Source: Pedobacter sp. PAMC26386
Lineage (GTDB): Bacteria; Bacteroidota; Bacteroidia; Sphingobacteriales; Sphingobacteriaceae
Assembly: GCA_014302835.1 (NCBI GenBank)
Contig: CP060294.1
Span: forward strand, 4,427,067-4,491,066
Length of the DNA: 64,000 nucleotides
Direction of reading: 5' to 3'
The notes under the pieces were generated by a model. It worked only from the letters and a program-made list of their open reading frames with translations, was not told where the DNA came from and ran no database searches. Shown here in pieces: positions 44,389-54,193 of this stretch; position 1 is the stretch's first letter, and each line of letters begins with the position of its first letter. Position numbers and translations under genes: made by a program.

Positions 44389-44420
44389 AAAAGCCTGGTT
44401 ACTGTAAGTACCAGGCTTTT
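44389..44420. terminator. Bidirectional terminator after rng
   Basis: AAAAGCCTGGT (44389-44399) and ACCAGGCTTTT (44410-44420), perfect 11-bp arms with flanking A and T tracts, between convergent genes. Confidence 0.88.
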
Positions 44421-44446
44421 CTATTTATCCCCAAATCTTAATTGGT

Positions 44447-45436
44447 TTACCAGGTCGCTCTAACATCCCAGATACCCTGTGAGTACCCCGGAACAGTTAC
44501 CCTTGCATGATAATCGCCAGTAACATCTGCCTTTATAGTACCAGAAGCGGAATAAACAGTAGGAAACGCATATTGCAAATTGTTACCATCAGTTTGTGGA
44601 GCATATGGTATGCTTCCACTCTGATATAGTAATGCATTGTTAAAAGTACTATTATAGGTAATAGTATAAGTTCCATTAGAAATCCATTTTTCCATTGTTT
44701 CTCCAGCAGGTCTCCATTGGCTACCTTTATATTCCTGTTTGATTCTAGTATATAACATGTGAAGTTTCCCAAATTTACCAGCATCTTCTACATAATTCTG
44801 GATTTCAAAAATGATTTTACGGATACTCCCTGGATCATTATCATGCCTGAATTCCTTTTGATATCTTGCATCACCATTCCCATTTCCTAAATCTACACCC
44901 ATTGTTATCGTCGAACCAGATTTAGTAGACAAATTACGATTTAAAGTAGTGGCTCCTGCCTGGAAGCTGATTTCACTTGTAGCTGGGTTCTGTTTGACCT
45001 TAGCAAGTTTGGCCTCATCATTACCAGGAATCATGTGTTTTAAGCCCTTATTAAACCAAACTATAGTATCACCTACCATATACTCTCCTTTTTCGTTAAT
45101 CACTGCAGCATAATGCTGAGGAAACCCAAACGAAGACAACAAGCCGCCTTCCTCTGCAGGAGAACTTCTCAAAGACTTAAACCCTTGTTGATTTTCCCAG
45201 TTTTTTAGATAATCTGTTTCTTTATTTCTTAAAGATTCTAAAGTTTGGTTCAGAGCTTTTGTACTTGCAAACTGCAGCCTTCCATTTACATTGTGAATCG
45301 CCTCTGTTTTCGAGTCCTTAATACTTTCGTTTGGTTCAGAATTTTCTCCGCTCTTTTTACATCCAGAAATAACTATCCCTGAAAATGCGAGAATAAACAA
45401 TGCATTAGCGGAATATTTTTTAATTGTTTTGATCAT
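44447..45436 (-). CDS. Putative lipoprotein of unknown family
   Basis: 329 residues with a lipoprotein signal ending ISGC (Cys26) and a Lys-Lys-Ser spacer. The region after it, NGRLQFASTKALNQTLESLR, resembles the N-terminal part of assorted Bacteroidota surface lipoproteins. The C-terminal third has beta-strand pattern and aromatic residues (IWDVRATW at the end). I cannot assign a family. The base composition here and upstream is more AT-rich than neighbouring genes, which might mean recent acquisition. The 296-bp space to radA is very AT-rich and holds no frame or motif I can support. Confidence 0.65.
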   Translation of the reverse strand: MIKTIKKYSANALFILAFSGIVISGCKKSGENSEPNESIKDSKTEAIHNVNGRLQFASTKALNQTLESLRNKETDYLKNWENQQGFKSLRSSPAEEGGLLSSFGFPQHYAAVINEKGEYMVGDTIVWFNKGLKHMIPGNDEAKLAKVKQNPATSEISFQAGATTLNRNLSTKSGSTITMGVDLGNGNGDARYQKEFRHDNDPGSIRKIIFEIQNYVEDAGKFGKLHMLYTRIKQEYKGSQWRPAGETMEKWISNGTYTITYNSTFNNALLYQSGSIPYAPQTDGNNLQYAFPTVYSASGTIKADVTGDYHARVTVPGYSQGIWDVRATW

Positions 45437-45732
45437 ATAAAGTTATATTAAGTTAATTATTTTATGCAATTTATAATTTTATTGCAATAAAATTTACAAA
45501 CGCATTTATTTATAACAATAAAATGACAAAAAAAAATTAATATGTTAAACATTACAACCAATAAACGATAAATTATATCATTTAAATAATTATATAATCA
45601 TTAAACACAATAAAAAAGAACATTTGTCGTTTTTGCAGAGCCGATGGACAAATACAGAAAATGAAAGCAATTTTCAACAAACTCTTATTATCCCCCGAAT
45701 TAAGTTAAATTCGTCCTTTAATCTCAAATCAA

Positions 45733-47109
45733 TTGGCTAAAATTAAATCAGCATATTTCTGTCAGAGCTGTGGGTACGAATCAGCCAAATGGCTTGGAAA
45801 ATGCCCTTCATGTAATTCCTGGAATACTTTCGTAGAGGAAGTAATTGAAAAACCAGGAGCGAGTGTTCCTGCCTGGCAGACTTCCGGCTCAACAAAACGA
45901 TCAAACAAACCCAATAAGATTACCAATATAGCTTACTCTGAAGAGAACAAAATCTCTACCAACGATCTGGAGCTGGACCGTGTACTTGGTGGAGGTTTAG
46001 TTGCTGGTTCTGTTGTCCTGATTGGTGGCGAGCCAGGGATTGGTAAATCGACTTTGATGTTGCAGCTAGCTTTAAACATTACAGGAAAAAAGGTCTTGTA
46101 TGTTTCAGGAGAAGAAAGTGAGCAGCAAATTAAAATGCGCGCAGAAAGAATAACAAACAGCCCAACAGCTGAATGTTATATTCTTACAGAAACCTCTACG
46201 CAAAATATATTCAAACAAATTGAAGTACTGGAACCAGATATTATTGTAGTCGATTCTATCCAGACACTTCATTCCGCACATATTGATTCTACCCCGGGCA
46301 GCGTTTCGCAGGTAAGGGAATGTACCGCAGAATTATTGCGTTTTGCCAAAGAAACAGATACTCCTGTATTTTTAATTGGCCATATCACGAAAGACGGAGC
46401 TATTGCAGGACCTAAAATCCTGGAACATATGGTTGACACCGTTTTACAATTTGAAGGTGACAGACATCACGTTTACCGAATTCTGCGCTCTATTAAAAAC
46501 AGATTTGGTGCGGCCGCAGAATTAGGTATCTACGCCATGCACAGCGGTGGTTTGAGACAAGTTTCCAATCCTTCTGAAATCTTGTTATCTCAAAGGGATG
46601 AAGAATTAAGCGGTATTGCTATTGCTGCAACTTTAGAAGGAGCAAGGCCAATGCTGATTGAAACACAGGCCTTAGTAAGTACTGCGGCATATGGTACACC
46701 TCAGCGTTCTGCAACTGGTTTCGATACCCGGAGAATGAATATGCTGCTTGCTGTACTGGAAAAACGCTGTGGCTTCAGATTAAGTACCAGGGATGTTTTT
46801 TTAAATATCGCCGGGGGTATTAAGGTAGAAGATCCTGCAATTGATCTGGCTATTTTAGCAGCCATCATCTCTTCTCATGAGGATATCTTTATCTCTTCAA
46901 AAATTTGTTTTGCAGCAGAAGTTGGTTTATCCGGAGAAATACGTGCAGTAAACAGAATTGAACAGCGAATTGCTGAAGCTGACAAACTGGGCTTTGAGCG
47001 AATCTTTGTTTCCAATTATAATTTAAAAGGACTAATCACGGATAAATATAAACTGGAAATTACTGGCGTCAACAAAATTGAAGATGTTTTTTCTTTATTA
47101 TTTGGATAA
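45733..47109 (+). CDS. radA: DNA repair protein RadA
   Basis: RecA-like branch-migration ATPase in recombination. A C4 zinc finger opens the protein (CQSCGYESAKWLGKCPSC), then Walker A GGEPGIGKSTLMLQ, Walker B IIVVDSIQTL, the RadA-specific motif KNRFG and a C-terminal Lon-protease-like domain (AGGIKVEDPAIDLAILAAI). 458 residues is full length. The start is TTG at 45733; a start further in would remove the zinc finger. Confidence 0.95.
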   Translation: MAKIKSAYFCQSCGYESAKWLGKCPSCNSWNTFVEEVIEKPGASVPAWQTSGSTKRSNKPNKITNIAYSEENKISTNDLELDRVLGGGLVAGSVVLIGGEPGIGKSTLMLQLALNITGKKVLYVSGEESEQQIKMRAERITNSPTAECYILTETSTQNIFKQIEVLEPDIIVVDSIQTLHSAHIDSTPGSVSQVRECTAELLRFAKETDTPVFLIGHITKDGAIAGPKILEHMVDTVLQFEGDRHHVYRILRSIKNRFGAAAELGIYAMHSGGLRQVSNPSEILLSQRDEELSGIAIAATLEGARPMLIETQALVSTAAYGTPQRSATGFDTRRMNMLLAVLEKRCGFRLSTRDVFLNIAGGIKVEDPAIDLAILAAIISSHEDIFISSKICFAAEVGLSGEIRAVNRIEQRIAEADKLGFERIFVSNYNLKGLITDKYKLEITGVNKIEDVFSLLFG

Positions 47110-47222
47110 ATTTCAGTTATAACAGACTGATTGTTAGCATTAAAAAGAGATTAAATTTAGGCGGCTCTGGTCTAATGTGCCATCAAAAAGCGTATTTTTG
47201 ACGAAAAATAGCCTTCAACAAC

Positions 47223-49196
47223 ATGCATTCTAACCTCAAAAAACTATCCGCAGCGGGTATGTTAGTTACGTTGGGTATAATCTTCGGTGATATAGGAACC
47301 TCACCACTTTATACCTTTCAAGTATTACTCAAAGAAGGCGGACAGGTCAATCCGGCTTTAGTACTGGGAGCTATCTCCTGCGTATTCTGGACACTGACCC
47401 TTCAAACCACTTTTAAATACATTTTCATTACCCTTCAGGCCGATAATAAGGGAGAGGGTGGTATATTCTCACTTTACGCTTTAGTGAGACGCTACGGTAA
47501 ATGGATGGCCATTCCGGCAATCATTGGAGCCGGGACCTTACTCGCCGACGGTATTATTACCCCGCCCATATCTGTAACCTCTGCAATCGAAGGGTTAAAC
47601 CTCGTACCAGCATTATCACAGATTATAGTCCCCGGAAATACCCTGATTCTGGGTATAGTGATTACTATCATTGTCCTGTTATTCTTCTTTCAGCAATTTG
47701 GAACCAAAATTATAGGGGCTTCTTTCGGACCAATTATGTTCTGCTGGTTCTTAATGATTGCTGTACTGGGATTTATCCAGATTATTCATTATCCTGAAAT
47801 ATTCAAGGCCCTTAACCCATATTATGGTGCGCGGTTGTTAATGGACCATCCTCATGGTTTCTGGCTACTGGGAGCAGTTTTCCTATGTACAACTGGTGCG
47901 GAAGCTCTATATTCTGACCTGGGACATTGTGGTAGAAAAAACATACAGATCAGCTGGATCTTTGTTAAAACAGCATTAGTCCTGAATTACCTTGGACAGG
48001 GAGCATGGGTCTTGATGCAAAGCCCACAGAAAAGTTTCAATGGCATTAATCCATTTTTTGAAATTGTACCGCACTTATTCTTAATTCCAGTAGTTATTGT
48101 GGCAACAATGGCAACGATTATTGCGAGTCAGGCTTTGATTTCCGGTTCATTTACGTTGATCAGCGAGGCTGTAAGTATGAACTTCTGGCCAAAAGTTGCC
48201 ATAAAATACCCGACCAATATTCGCGGACAGATTTACATTCCTAGTATAAACTGGTTTCTTTGTTTTGGCTGTATTATGGTATCCCTGTACTTCAGGACCT
48301 CAGAAAATATGACCGCAGCATATGGGTTTTCCATCACCATTGCCATGTTGATGACCACAGTGCTGATGTATTATTTTATGCGTTTTATTAAACGATGGCC
48401 ACTTTGGCTGGTTATCATTATTGTAAGCGTATTTGTTGTTGTAGAACTTTCCTTCTTTGTGGCAAACTCAGTTAAAATCGTCAAACGACTATTCTTCTTA
48501 GTTTTTGAAGTCGGATTAATATTTACGATGTTTATTTGGTTTAAAGCCAGAAAAATCACCAATCGTTTCTTGAAGTTCATAGATCTTGAAGAACAAATCC
48601 CCATGTTGCAGGCCTTAAGTGAAGACAAATCTATAGCTAAATATTGTACGCACTTGATTTACATGACTAAGGCAAATAACAGTAAACAGATTGAACAAAA
48701 AATCTTGTATTCCATCTTTAGCCGCAACCCAAAAAGAGCAGATGTTTACTGGTTCGTACATATTGAAAGAACTGACGAACCTTATACTATGGAGTATATC
48801 GTTGAAGAGCTGGCCGATGATAAAATTATCCGCATAGAATTCCGCTTAGGTTTCCGTATTCATCCCAGGATCAATGTACTATTCAGAAAAGTAGTACAGG
48901 AAATGGTGGAGAACAAGGAAATTGATATCACCAGCAAGTATGATTCACTCAATAAATTCAATCTTGCCGCAGATTTCCGGTTTGTGATCATGGAAAAATT
49001 CCTTTCCTACGAAAATGAATTCAGCGTGAAAGATGGGTTTATCCTAAGAAGTTATTTCACTATTAAAAAGATGGCTCAGTCTGACACTAAAGCTTTTGGA
49101 CTTGATACTAGTGAAACTGTTATTGAAAAGATCCCGTTAGTGGTCTACCCTGTTTCGGGTATCCATTTGAGACGTATTCCCAAACCTATAAATTAA
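47223..49196 (+). CDS. kup: KUP-family potassium uptake protein
   Basis: Proton-coupled potassium importer of the inner membrane. Twelve hydrophobic segments occupy about residues 10-430, beginning LGIIFGDIGTSPLYTFQVLL, the hallmark of KUP/HAK/KT transporters. LYALVRRYGKW and GAEALYSDLGHCG are further family blocks. A cytosolic C-terminal domain of about 225 residues follows. 657 residues is standard. TATTTTTG at 47193-47200 is a possible -7 element. Confidence 0.95.
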   Translation: MHSNLKKLSAAGMLVTLGIIFGDIGTSPLYTFQVLLKEGGQVNPALVLGAISCVFWTLTLQTTFKYIFITLQADNKGEGGIFSLYALVRRYGKWMAIPAIIGAGTLLADGIITPPISVTSAIEGLNLVPALSQIIVPGNTLILGIVITIIVLLFFFQQFGTKIIGASFGPIMFCWFLMIAVLGFIQIIHYPEIFKALNPYYGARLLMDHPHGFWLLGAVFLCTTGAEALYSDLGHCGRKNIQISWIFVKTALVLNYLGQGAWVLMQSPQKSFNGINPFFEIVPHLFLIPVVIVATMATIIASQALISGSFTLISEAVSMNFWPKVAIKYPTNIRGQIYIPSINWFLCFGCIMVSLYFRTSENMTAAYGFSITIAMLMTTVLMYYFMRFIKRWPLWLVIIIVSVFVVVELSFFVANSVKIVKRLFFLVFEVGLIFTMFIWFKARKITNRFLKFIDLEEQIPMLQALSEDKSIAKYCTHLIYMTKANNSKQIEQKILYSIFSRNPKRADVYWFVHIERTDEPYTMEYIVEELADDKIIRIEFRLGFRIHPRINVLFRKVVQEMVENKEIDITSKYDSLNKFNLAADFRFVIMEKFLSYENEFSVKDGFILRSYFTIKKMAQSDTKAFGLDTSETVIEKIPLVVYPVSGIHLRRIPKPIN

Positions 49197-49214
49197 AGGA
49201 ACACCAAATTATAA

Positions 49215-49250
49215 GCATAAAAAAAGTCCCTTGCGGGACTTTTTTTATGC
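49215..49250. terminator. Bidirectional terminator between kup and carB
   Basis: Perfect 16-bp arms GCATAAAAAAAGTCCC (49215-49230) and GGGACTTTTTTTATGC (49235-49250) with the loop TTGC, between convergent genes. Confidence 0.92.
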
Positions 49251-49260
49251 TTAACAGCGA

Positions 49261-52077
49261 TTATTTTGATAAGTACATTGACTTGTCTTTGTATAGCTTT
49301 CTGAAATATGGGTCTTCCAGATCTTTGATAAACCGGATCGACTCTCCAGTTGATTTCATTTCAGGGCCTAATTCTTTCGGTACTTCAGGGAATTTATCGT
49401 AAGAGAAGACAGGCTCCTTAATAGCATACCCTTCTAATTTACGTTCTATCGTGAAGTCTTTCAGTTTAGCAACACCTAACATGATCTTAGCTGCGATATT
49501 GATATAAGGAACATCATATGCCTTAGCGATAAAAGGAACCGTTCTGGAAGCTCTTGGATTTGCTTCGATTACATATACCTGTTCATCTTTAACAGCAAAC
49601 TGAATATTCAGTAAACCAATTACATTTAAAGCTCTGGCAATTTTCTTAGAGTAAGTTTCCATACTTTCCATCACCTTTGCAGAAAGACTGAACGGAGGTA
49701 ATACCGCGAATGAATCTCCAGAGTGGATACCCGCTGGCTCAATGTGCTCCATTAAACCTACGATATGTACATCTTCACCATCACAGATTGAATCTGATTC
49801 GGTTTCTTCTGCTCTGTCAAGGAAATGGTCAATCAGTACTCTGTTACCTGGCAGATCGCCTAATAATTTCACTACTGCTTTTTCCAGATCTTCGTCATTA
49901 ATCACAATGCTCATTCCCTGCCCGCCTAATACATAACTAGGACGAACCAATACCGGGTAACCTACTTCATTAGCTACCACGATAGCCTCTTCTGCATTTT
50001 CTGCGACACCGTATTTTGGATAAGGAATTTCCAGCTCTTTTAAAAGATCTGAGAAACGACCGCGATCTTCTGCGATATCCATATCGTTGTAAGAAGTACC
50101 AATGATTTTAACGCCAATTTCATGAAGCTTTTCTGCCATTTTCAAAGCAGTCTGACCACCTAATTGTACAATCACACCTACTGGATTCTCCAGTTCAATG
50201 ATTTCACGTACATGTTCCCAGAACACAGGCTCAAAGTATAACTTATCAGCCATGTTGAAATCTGTAGATACAGTTTCTGGGTTACAGTTGATCATGATCG
50301 ATTCAAATCCGCTTTCTTTTGCTGCCAGTAAACCATGCACACAAGAGTAATCGAACTCTATTCCCTGACCAATACGGTTCGGGCCTGATCCTAATACAAT
50401 GATTTTCTTTTTATCTGAAGGAATCGATTCATTCTCATCTTCAAAAGTCGAGTAATAATATGGTGTCTTTGCAGCAAACTCAGCAGCACAGGTATCTACC
50501 ATTTTATAAACTCTTTTAATTCCCAATGATTTTCTGCGGTCGTAAACCTCATCCTCAGTTACATTACCCAGCAGGTAAGCAATCTGGATATCTGAGAATC
50601 CTTTTTGTTTCAGGGTGAAGAAGAATTCCTTCGGTAAATTATTTAATGAATAACGTTTTAATTCTGTTTCCAGCTGTACCAGTTCCTGGATTTGTGACAA
50701 GAACCATTTATCAATTCTAGTGACTTTGCGGATAGATTCCAATGGAACGCCCATACTCATTGCATCCTTAATCAGGAATAAGCGATTCCAGCTTGGATGT
50801 TCTAAGCCATGCATAATCTCTTCGATACTTCTGTTGTGTTTCCCATCAGCGCCTAAACCAGCGCGTCCGATTTCTAAACTCTGACATGCTTTTTGAAGTG
50901 CTTCGATAAAGCTGCGGCCAATTGCCATCACTTCACCTACAGATTTCATCTGCAAACCCAGTTCCATGTTAGCACCTTTAAATTTATCAAAGTTCCAGCG
51001 AGGTATTTTAACGATTACATAATCTAAAGTAGGTTCAAAATATGCCGATGTAGTTTTAGTGATTTGATTTTCGATCTCATCAAGGTTATAACCAATAGCC
51101 AGCTTAGAAGCAATTTTAGCAATCGGATAACCTGTTGCTTTACTTGCCAGTGCTGATGAACGGGAAACTCTTGGGTTGATTTCAATTGCAATAATATCGT
51201 CGTTATCAGGATTAACAGAAAACTGTACGTTACAACCACCTGCAAAAGTACCAATTGCACGCATCATTTTGATCGCCTGGTTACGCATTTCCTGGTAACA
51301 GGTATCTGATAAGGTCATTGCTGGTGCTACTGTAATCGAGTCACCAGTATGAATACCCATCGGGTCAAAGTTTTCGATAGAACAAATGATAATCACATTA
51401 TCATTGCTGTCTCTTAATAACTCTAATTCGTATTCTTTCCAGCCTAAAACTGCTTTTTCTACTAATACTTCGTGTGTTGGAGAAGCTTCAAGACCGCGTT
51501 TCAGGGCTGCATCAAATTCTTCTTTTTTATGGACAAATCCACCACCCGATCCACCTAAAGTATAAGAAGGACGGATAACCAGTGGATAACCGATTTCCTG
51601 TGCCGCTTCTTTACCTTCAAGGAAAGAGTTTGCAATTTTTGACGGTGCTACGCCCACGCCAATATCTACCATTAACTGGCGGAAACACTCTCTGTTTTCT
51701 GTTTTTTCAATTGCAGCAACATCGACACCAATCACTCTAACGCCATGTTTTTCCCAAACACCGCGTTCTTCAGCTTCTTTACAAAGGTTTAAGGCAGTTT
51801 GCCCTCCCATGGTTGGCAATACAGCATCAATTTTCCGCTCTATTAAAATCTGCTCAATAGAGTCTACCGTTAAAGGTCTGAGGTAAACATGGTCTGCAAT
51901 GATCTTATCGGTCATAATAGTTGCAGGATTGGAGTTTATGATGGAAACTTCAATTCCTTCTTCTTTTAGAGATAAGGCAGCTTGGGATCCGGAGTAATCA
52001 AACTCACAGGCTTGACCAATAATAATAGGTCCGGAACCGATAATCAATACTGAACGTATGGAGGTGTCTTTAGGCAT
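49261..52077 (-). CDS. carB: Carbamoyl-phosphate synthase large subunit, lacking the C-terminal allosteric domain
   Basis: Makes carbamoyl phosphate from bicarbonate, ATP and ammonia for arginine and pyrimidine synthesis. Two homologous ATP-grasp halves are present: IIIGQACEFDYSGSQA and GGSGGGFVHKKEEF in the first, RIGQGIEFDYSCVHG and GGQGMSIVINDEDL in the second. The protein ends at FRKLYKDKSMYLSK after 938 residues, without the 130-residue MGS-like domain that binds UMP and ornithine in E. coli (1073 residues). As I recall, shorter CarB proteins are usual in Bacteroidota. No carA lies next to it. Confidence 0.94.
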   Translation of the reverse strand: MPKDTSIRSVLIIGSGPIIIGQACEFDYSGSQAALSLKEEGIEVSIINSNPATIMTDKIIADHVYLRPLTVDSIEQILIERKIDAVLPTMGGQTALNLCKEAEERGVWEKHGVRVIGVDVAAIEKTENRECFRQLMVDIGVGVAPSKIANSFLEGKEAAQEIGYPLVIRPSYTLGGSGGGFVHKKEEFDAALKRGLEASPTHEVLVEKAVLGWKEYELELLRDSNDNVIIICSIENFDPMGIHTGDSITVAPAMTLSDTCYQEMRNQAIKMMRAIGTFAGGCNVQFSVNPDNDDIIAIEINPRVSRSSALASKATGYPIAKIASKLAIGYNLDEIENQITKTTSAYFEPTLDYVIVKIPRWNFDKFKGANMELGLQMKSVGEVMAIGRSFIEALQKACQSLEIGRAGLGADGKHNRSIEEIMHGLEHPSWNRLFLIKDAMSMGVPLESIRKVTRIDKWFLSQIQELVQLETELKRYSLNNLPKEFFFTLKQKGFSDIQIAYLLGNVTEDEVYDRRKSLGIKRVYKMVDTCAAEFAAKTPYYYSTFEDENESIPSDKKKIIVLGSGPNRIGQGIEFDYSCVHGLLAAKESGFESIMINCNPETVSTDFNMADKLYFEPVFWEHVREIIELENPVGVIVQLGGQTALKMAEKLHEIGVKIIGTSYNDMDIAEDRGRFSDLLKELEIPYPKYGVAENAEEAIVVANEVGYPVLVRPSYVLGGQGMSIVINDEDLEKAVVKLLGDLPGNRVLIDHFLDRAEETESDSICDGEDVHIVGLMEHIEPAGIHSGDSFAVLPPFSLSAKVMESMETYSKKIARALNVIGLLNIQFAVKDEQVYVIEANPRASRTVPFIAKAYDVPYINIAAKIMLGVAKLKDFTIERKLEGYAIKEPVFSYDKFPEVPKELGPEMKSTGESIRFIKDLEDPYFRKLYKDKSMYLSK

Positions 52078-52169
52078 AAGGCTTTAAAAAAGTCTAAAGT
52101 GTTTTGTTAAAAAATGTTCGTCTTGTAGGACTGATAGCTGGGCGAGATTTTACGTGCTATTGCTAAAGA

Positions 52170-52200
52170 ATCCCGACTGTTCTGTCGGGATGCAAAGATA
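52170..52200 (-). promoter_or_regulatory. carB promoter -7 element plus leader hairpin
   Basis: Minus-strand TATCTTTG (52200-52193) fits TAnnTTTG; no clear -33 box was found. Starting 1 nt downstream is the hairpin ATCCCGAC / GTCGGGAT (52170-52191). The leader from here to the carB ATG is about 90-115 nt. The rest of the 295-bp gap to the lipoprotein gene shows nothing more that I can support. Confidence 0.5.
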
Positions 52201-52372
52201 CAATATTAGCAGGGAATAATTCAGAATTATTTTAAAACAAAGTCAACAATGATTACAGCAAAAAAATGGGATAACCAGCGTGCTGAGCTTGTTTGATTTT
52301 TAATGGCGTACTTTGAACAACTTTTGTGCGTTAATAGAAATGATCTGACGCTGACACACCTTATAAAAAACA

Positions 52373-52891
52373 ATGAAAAAATTACTATTTACAGCCTTAG
52401 CCGCTGTTGTCTTATTTAGCGGATGCGGAACTGTCCAGTCTATTATTAAATCCAGTTTCCCTTATAATGCCACCCTGGTTATTCCGATGTCTTCAAAACC
52501 TGATACAACAGCTTCTTCCACCAGTGCTGCCAGCAGTTTTGATGAAACCTTCGGCAATCAAAACGGAACTGATTATATCAGGGATATTAAAATTGCCTCT
52601 GCCCGCATTACGGCATCCAGTCCGAATGACAAGAGTATGGGTATGTTCAAGTCTATCAAAGTCTTTATTTCAAACGGAAAAAGCGGCGAGGTCATGGTTG
52701 CGTCACGAAATGATGTTTCAGAACATATTGGATCTTATCTGGTACTAGATATTGATAATTCCCGTTTCGTAGATGAATACATTAAAGGTAATGTCCTGAA
52801 AGTACGCCTGGAATATGTATTAAGAGAAAAATTAAAAGAAGACGTTAGCGTCAGAACCTCTTTGAGTTTCAGCTCTTCGCCTAAAAAATAA
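52373..52891 (+). CDS. Putative lipoprotein, unknown function
   Basis: 172 residues. The signal peptide ends LFSGC (Cys19). A short Ser/Thr/Ala-rich linker (about 42-60) precedes a beta-rich domain with IKSIKV-like alternation (KSIKVFISNGKSGEVMVA; YLVLDIDNSRFVDEYI). No family recognised. It stands alone, divergent from carB, with its own terminator. Confidence 0.7.
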   Translation: MKKLLFTALAAVVLFSGCGTVQSIIKSSFPYNATLVIPMSSKPDTTASSTSAASSFDETFGNQNGTDYIRDIKIASARITASSPNDKSMGMFKSIKVFISNGKSGEVMVASRNDVSEHIGSYLVLDIDNSRFVDEYIKGNVLKVRLEYVLREKLKEDVSVRTSLSFSSSPKK

Positions 52892-52942
52892 AAGCGTCTG
52901 CTGCATAAGCAGAGACCTTTCAAAATTTTTGTTTGGTTTAAT

Positions 52943-52980
52943 ATCCGGTACGGGAAGTCCATCTCTGCCGGATTTTTTTT
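52943..52980 (+). terminator. Terminator after the lipoprotein gene
   Basis: ATCCGG (52943-52948) and CCGGAT (52968-52973) with internal partial pairing, followed by eight T residues in total, then the next promoter region. Confidence 0.75.
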
Positions 52981-53028
52981 GCTAAATAAAAAACAATCAA
53001 TTTATCCAAGGATAATTACATTTGGCAC

Positions 53029-53670
53029 ATGGTAGCTATAGTTGATGCAGTCAGAGAGAGCATTACACATTTTTTCAATATAACCAGCTGGCTGGAGTGG
53101 TGTGGTGTAATCACCGGTACACTTTGTGTCTGGCTTGCAGCGAAGAATAATATCCTGAACTGGCCCCTTGCAATTATCAGCGTACTCATCTATATTTTCA
53201 TTTTTTTTGAAAGCAAGTTGTACTCAGACATGGGTTTACAGGTCTATTTTTTAGTCACTAATACCTATGGATGGTATTTCTGGAGTAAAAACAGGAATAA
53301 CCCGGAAACATCCAGACCTGTCAGTGTAATTACGAATACAGAAATGGGCTTCTCTGCGATCGCTATTGTCCTCTTAACCATTTTACCAGGAACCTTACTT
53401 CATTACTTTACAAAAGCATCTTATCCATTTTTAGATAGTTTTTGCACAGCATGCAGCCTGGTCGCTCAAATATTCCTGGCTAGAAAGGTTTTACAAAACT
53501 GGCTGATCTGGATCTTTGTGGATATCATCTATGTAGGTGTATATATCTCTAAAGATCTGTATGCAACGGCCATTATGTATGCTTTATATGTTTATATCGC
53601 CTGGGTAGGTTACCAGGGCTGGAAAAAATCAAGGTTGGAAACTGAAATTATATTAAAAAGCCATGACTAA
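53029..53670 (+). CDS. PnuC/PnuT-family vitamin precursor transporter
   Basis: 213 residues with seven predicted membrane segments. Core motifs NNILNWPLAIISVLIYIFIF, then KLYSDMGLQVYFLVTNTYGW and YFW, match the PnuC family, which imports nicotinamide riboside (PnuC), thiamine (PnuT) or riboflavin (PnuX) by facilitated diffusion. The nearby TPP riboswitch, TonB receptor and ThiE favour thiamine; the NadR-like kinase next to it favours nicotinamide riboside. A TACATTTG -7-like element ends only 5 nt before the ATG, so the mRNA may be leaderless. It overlaps the next gene by 8 nt. Confidence 0.85.
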   Translation: MVAIVDAVRESITHFFNITSWLEWCGVITGTLCVWLAAKNNILNWPLAIISVLIYIFIFFESKLYSDMGLQVYFLVTNTYGWYFWSKNRNNPETSRPVSVITNTEMGFSAIAIVLLTILPGTLLHYFTKASYPFLDSFCTACSLVAQIFLARKVLQNWLIWIFVDIIYVGVYISKDLYATAIMYALYVYIAWVGYQGWKKSRLETEIILKSHD

Positions 53671-54184
53671 GAAAATAGCTATTGTTGGCCCTGAGAGCAC
53701 AGGAAAATCAACATTGACCAAATTACTAGCTAAACATTACGACACACTTTGGGTAGCAGAGTTTGCCAGATATTATTGTGCAGCACTGACGGAGCCTTGT
53801 TCCATGCAGGATGAAATTAATATGTTTCACGGACAGGTGGCCCTTGAAGAATCAATTCTGGCAATTACAGAGAAAGACTTTATTTTCTGCGATACAACCT
53901 TCCTGACTGTAAAAATATGGAGTGATGAAATGCTGGGCGAAACTCCGCAGCTTGTGCTGGATGCTTTGCCAGAAAGAACTTATGATCTTTATCTACTGCT
54001 TGATATTGATTTACCATGGCAAGAAGATCCGTTGCGCGATTTCCCTCATATGCGGGACCATTTTATGTCGGTATGGCACAAAGAATTAAAAAACCTGGGT
54101 GCTAATTACGTTGTTATAGGCGGAATTGAAGACCGGTTAAAAAACGCAATTGCCGAAGTAGATAAATTTTTAGAAATCAAATAA
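53663..54184 (+). CDS. NadR-like P-loop kinase (AAA_28 type)
   Basis: 173 residues. P-loop VGPESTGKSTLTKLLAKHY then WVAEFARYYC resembles the ribosylnicotinamide-kinase domain of NadR, with DTTFLTVKIWSDE and LDIDLPWQEDPLRDFPHMR as further family-like segments. No nucleotidyltransferase domain is present. It likely phosphorylates the substrate brought in by the overlapping transporter gene, trapping it: nicotinamide riboside by family similarity, or thiamine by locus context. Not resolvable from sequence. Confidence 0.8.
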   Translation: MTKKIAIVGPESTGKSTLTKLLAKHYDTLWVAEFARYYCAALTEPCSMQDEINMFHGQVALEESILAITEKDFIFCDTTFLTVKIWSDEMLGETPQLVLDALPERTYDLYLLLDIDLPWQEDPLRDFPHMRDHFMSVWHKELKNLGANYVVIGGIEDRLKNAIAEVDKFLEIK

Positions 54185-54193
54185 ATACACGAA

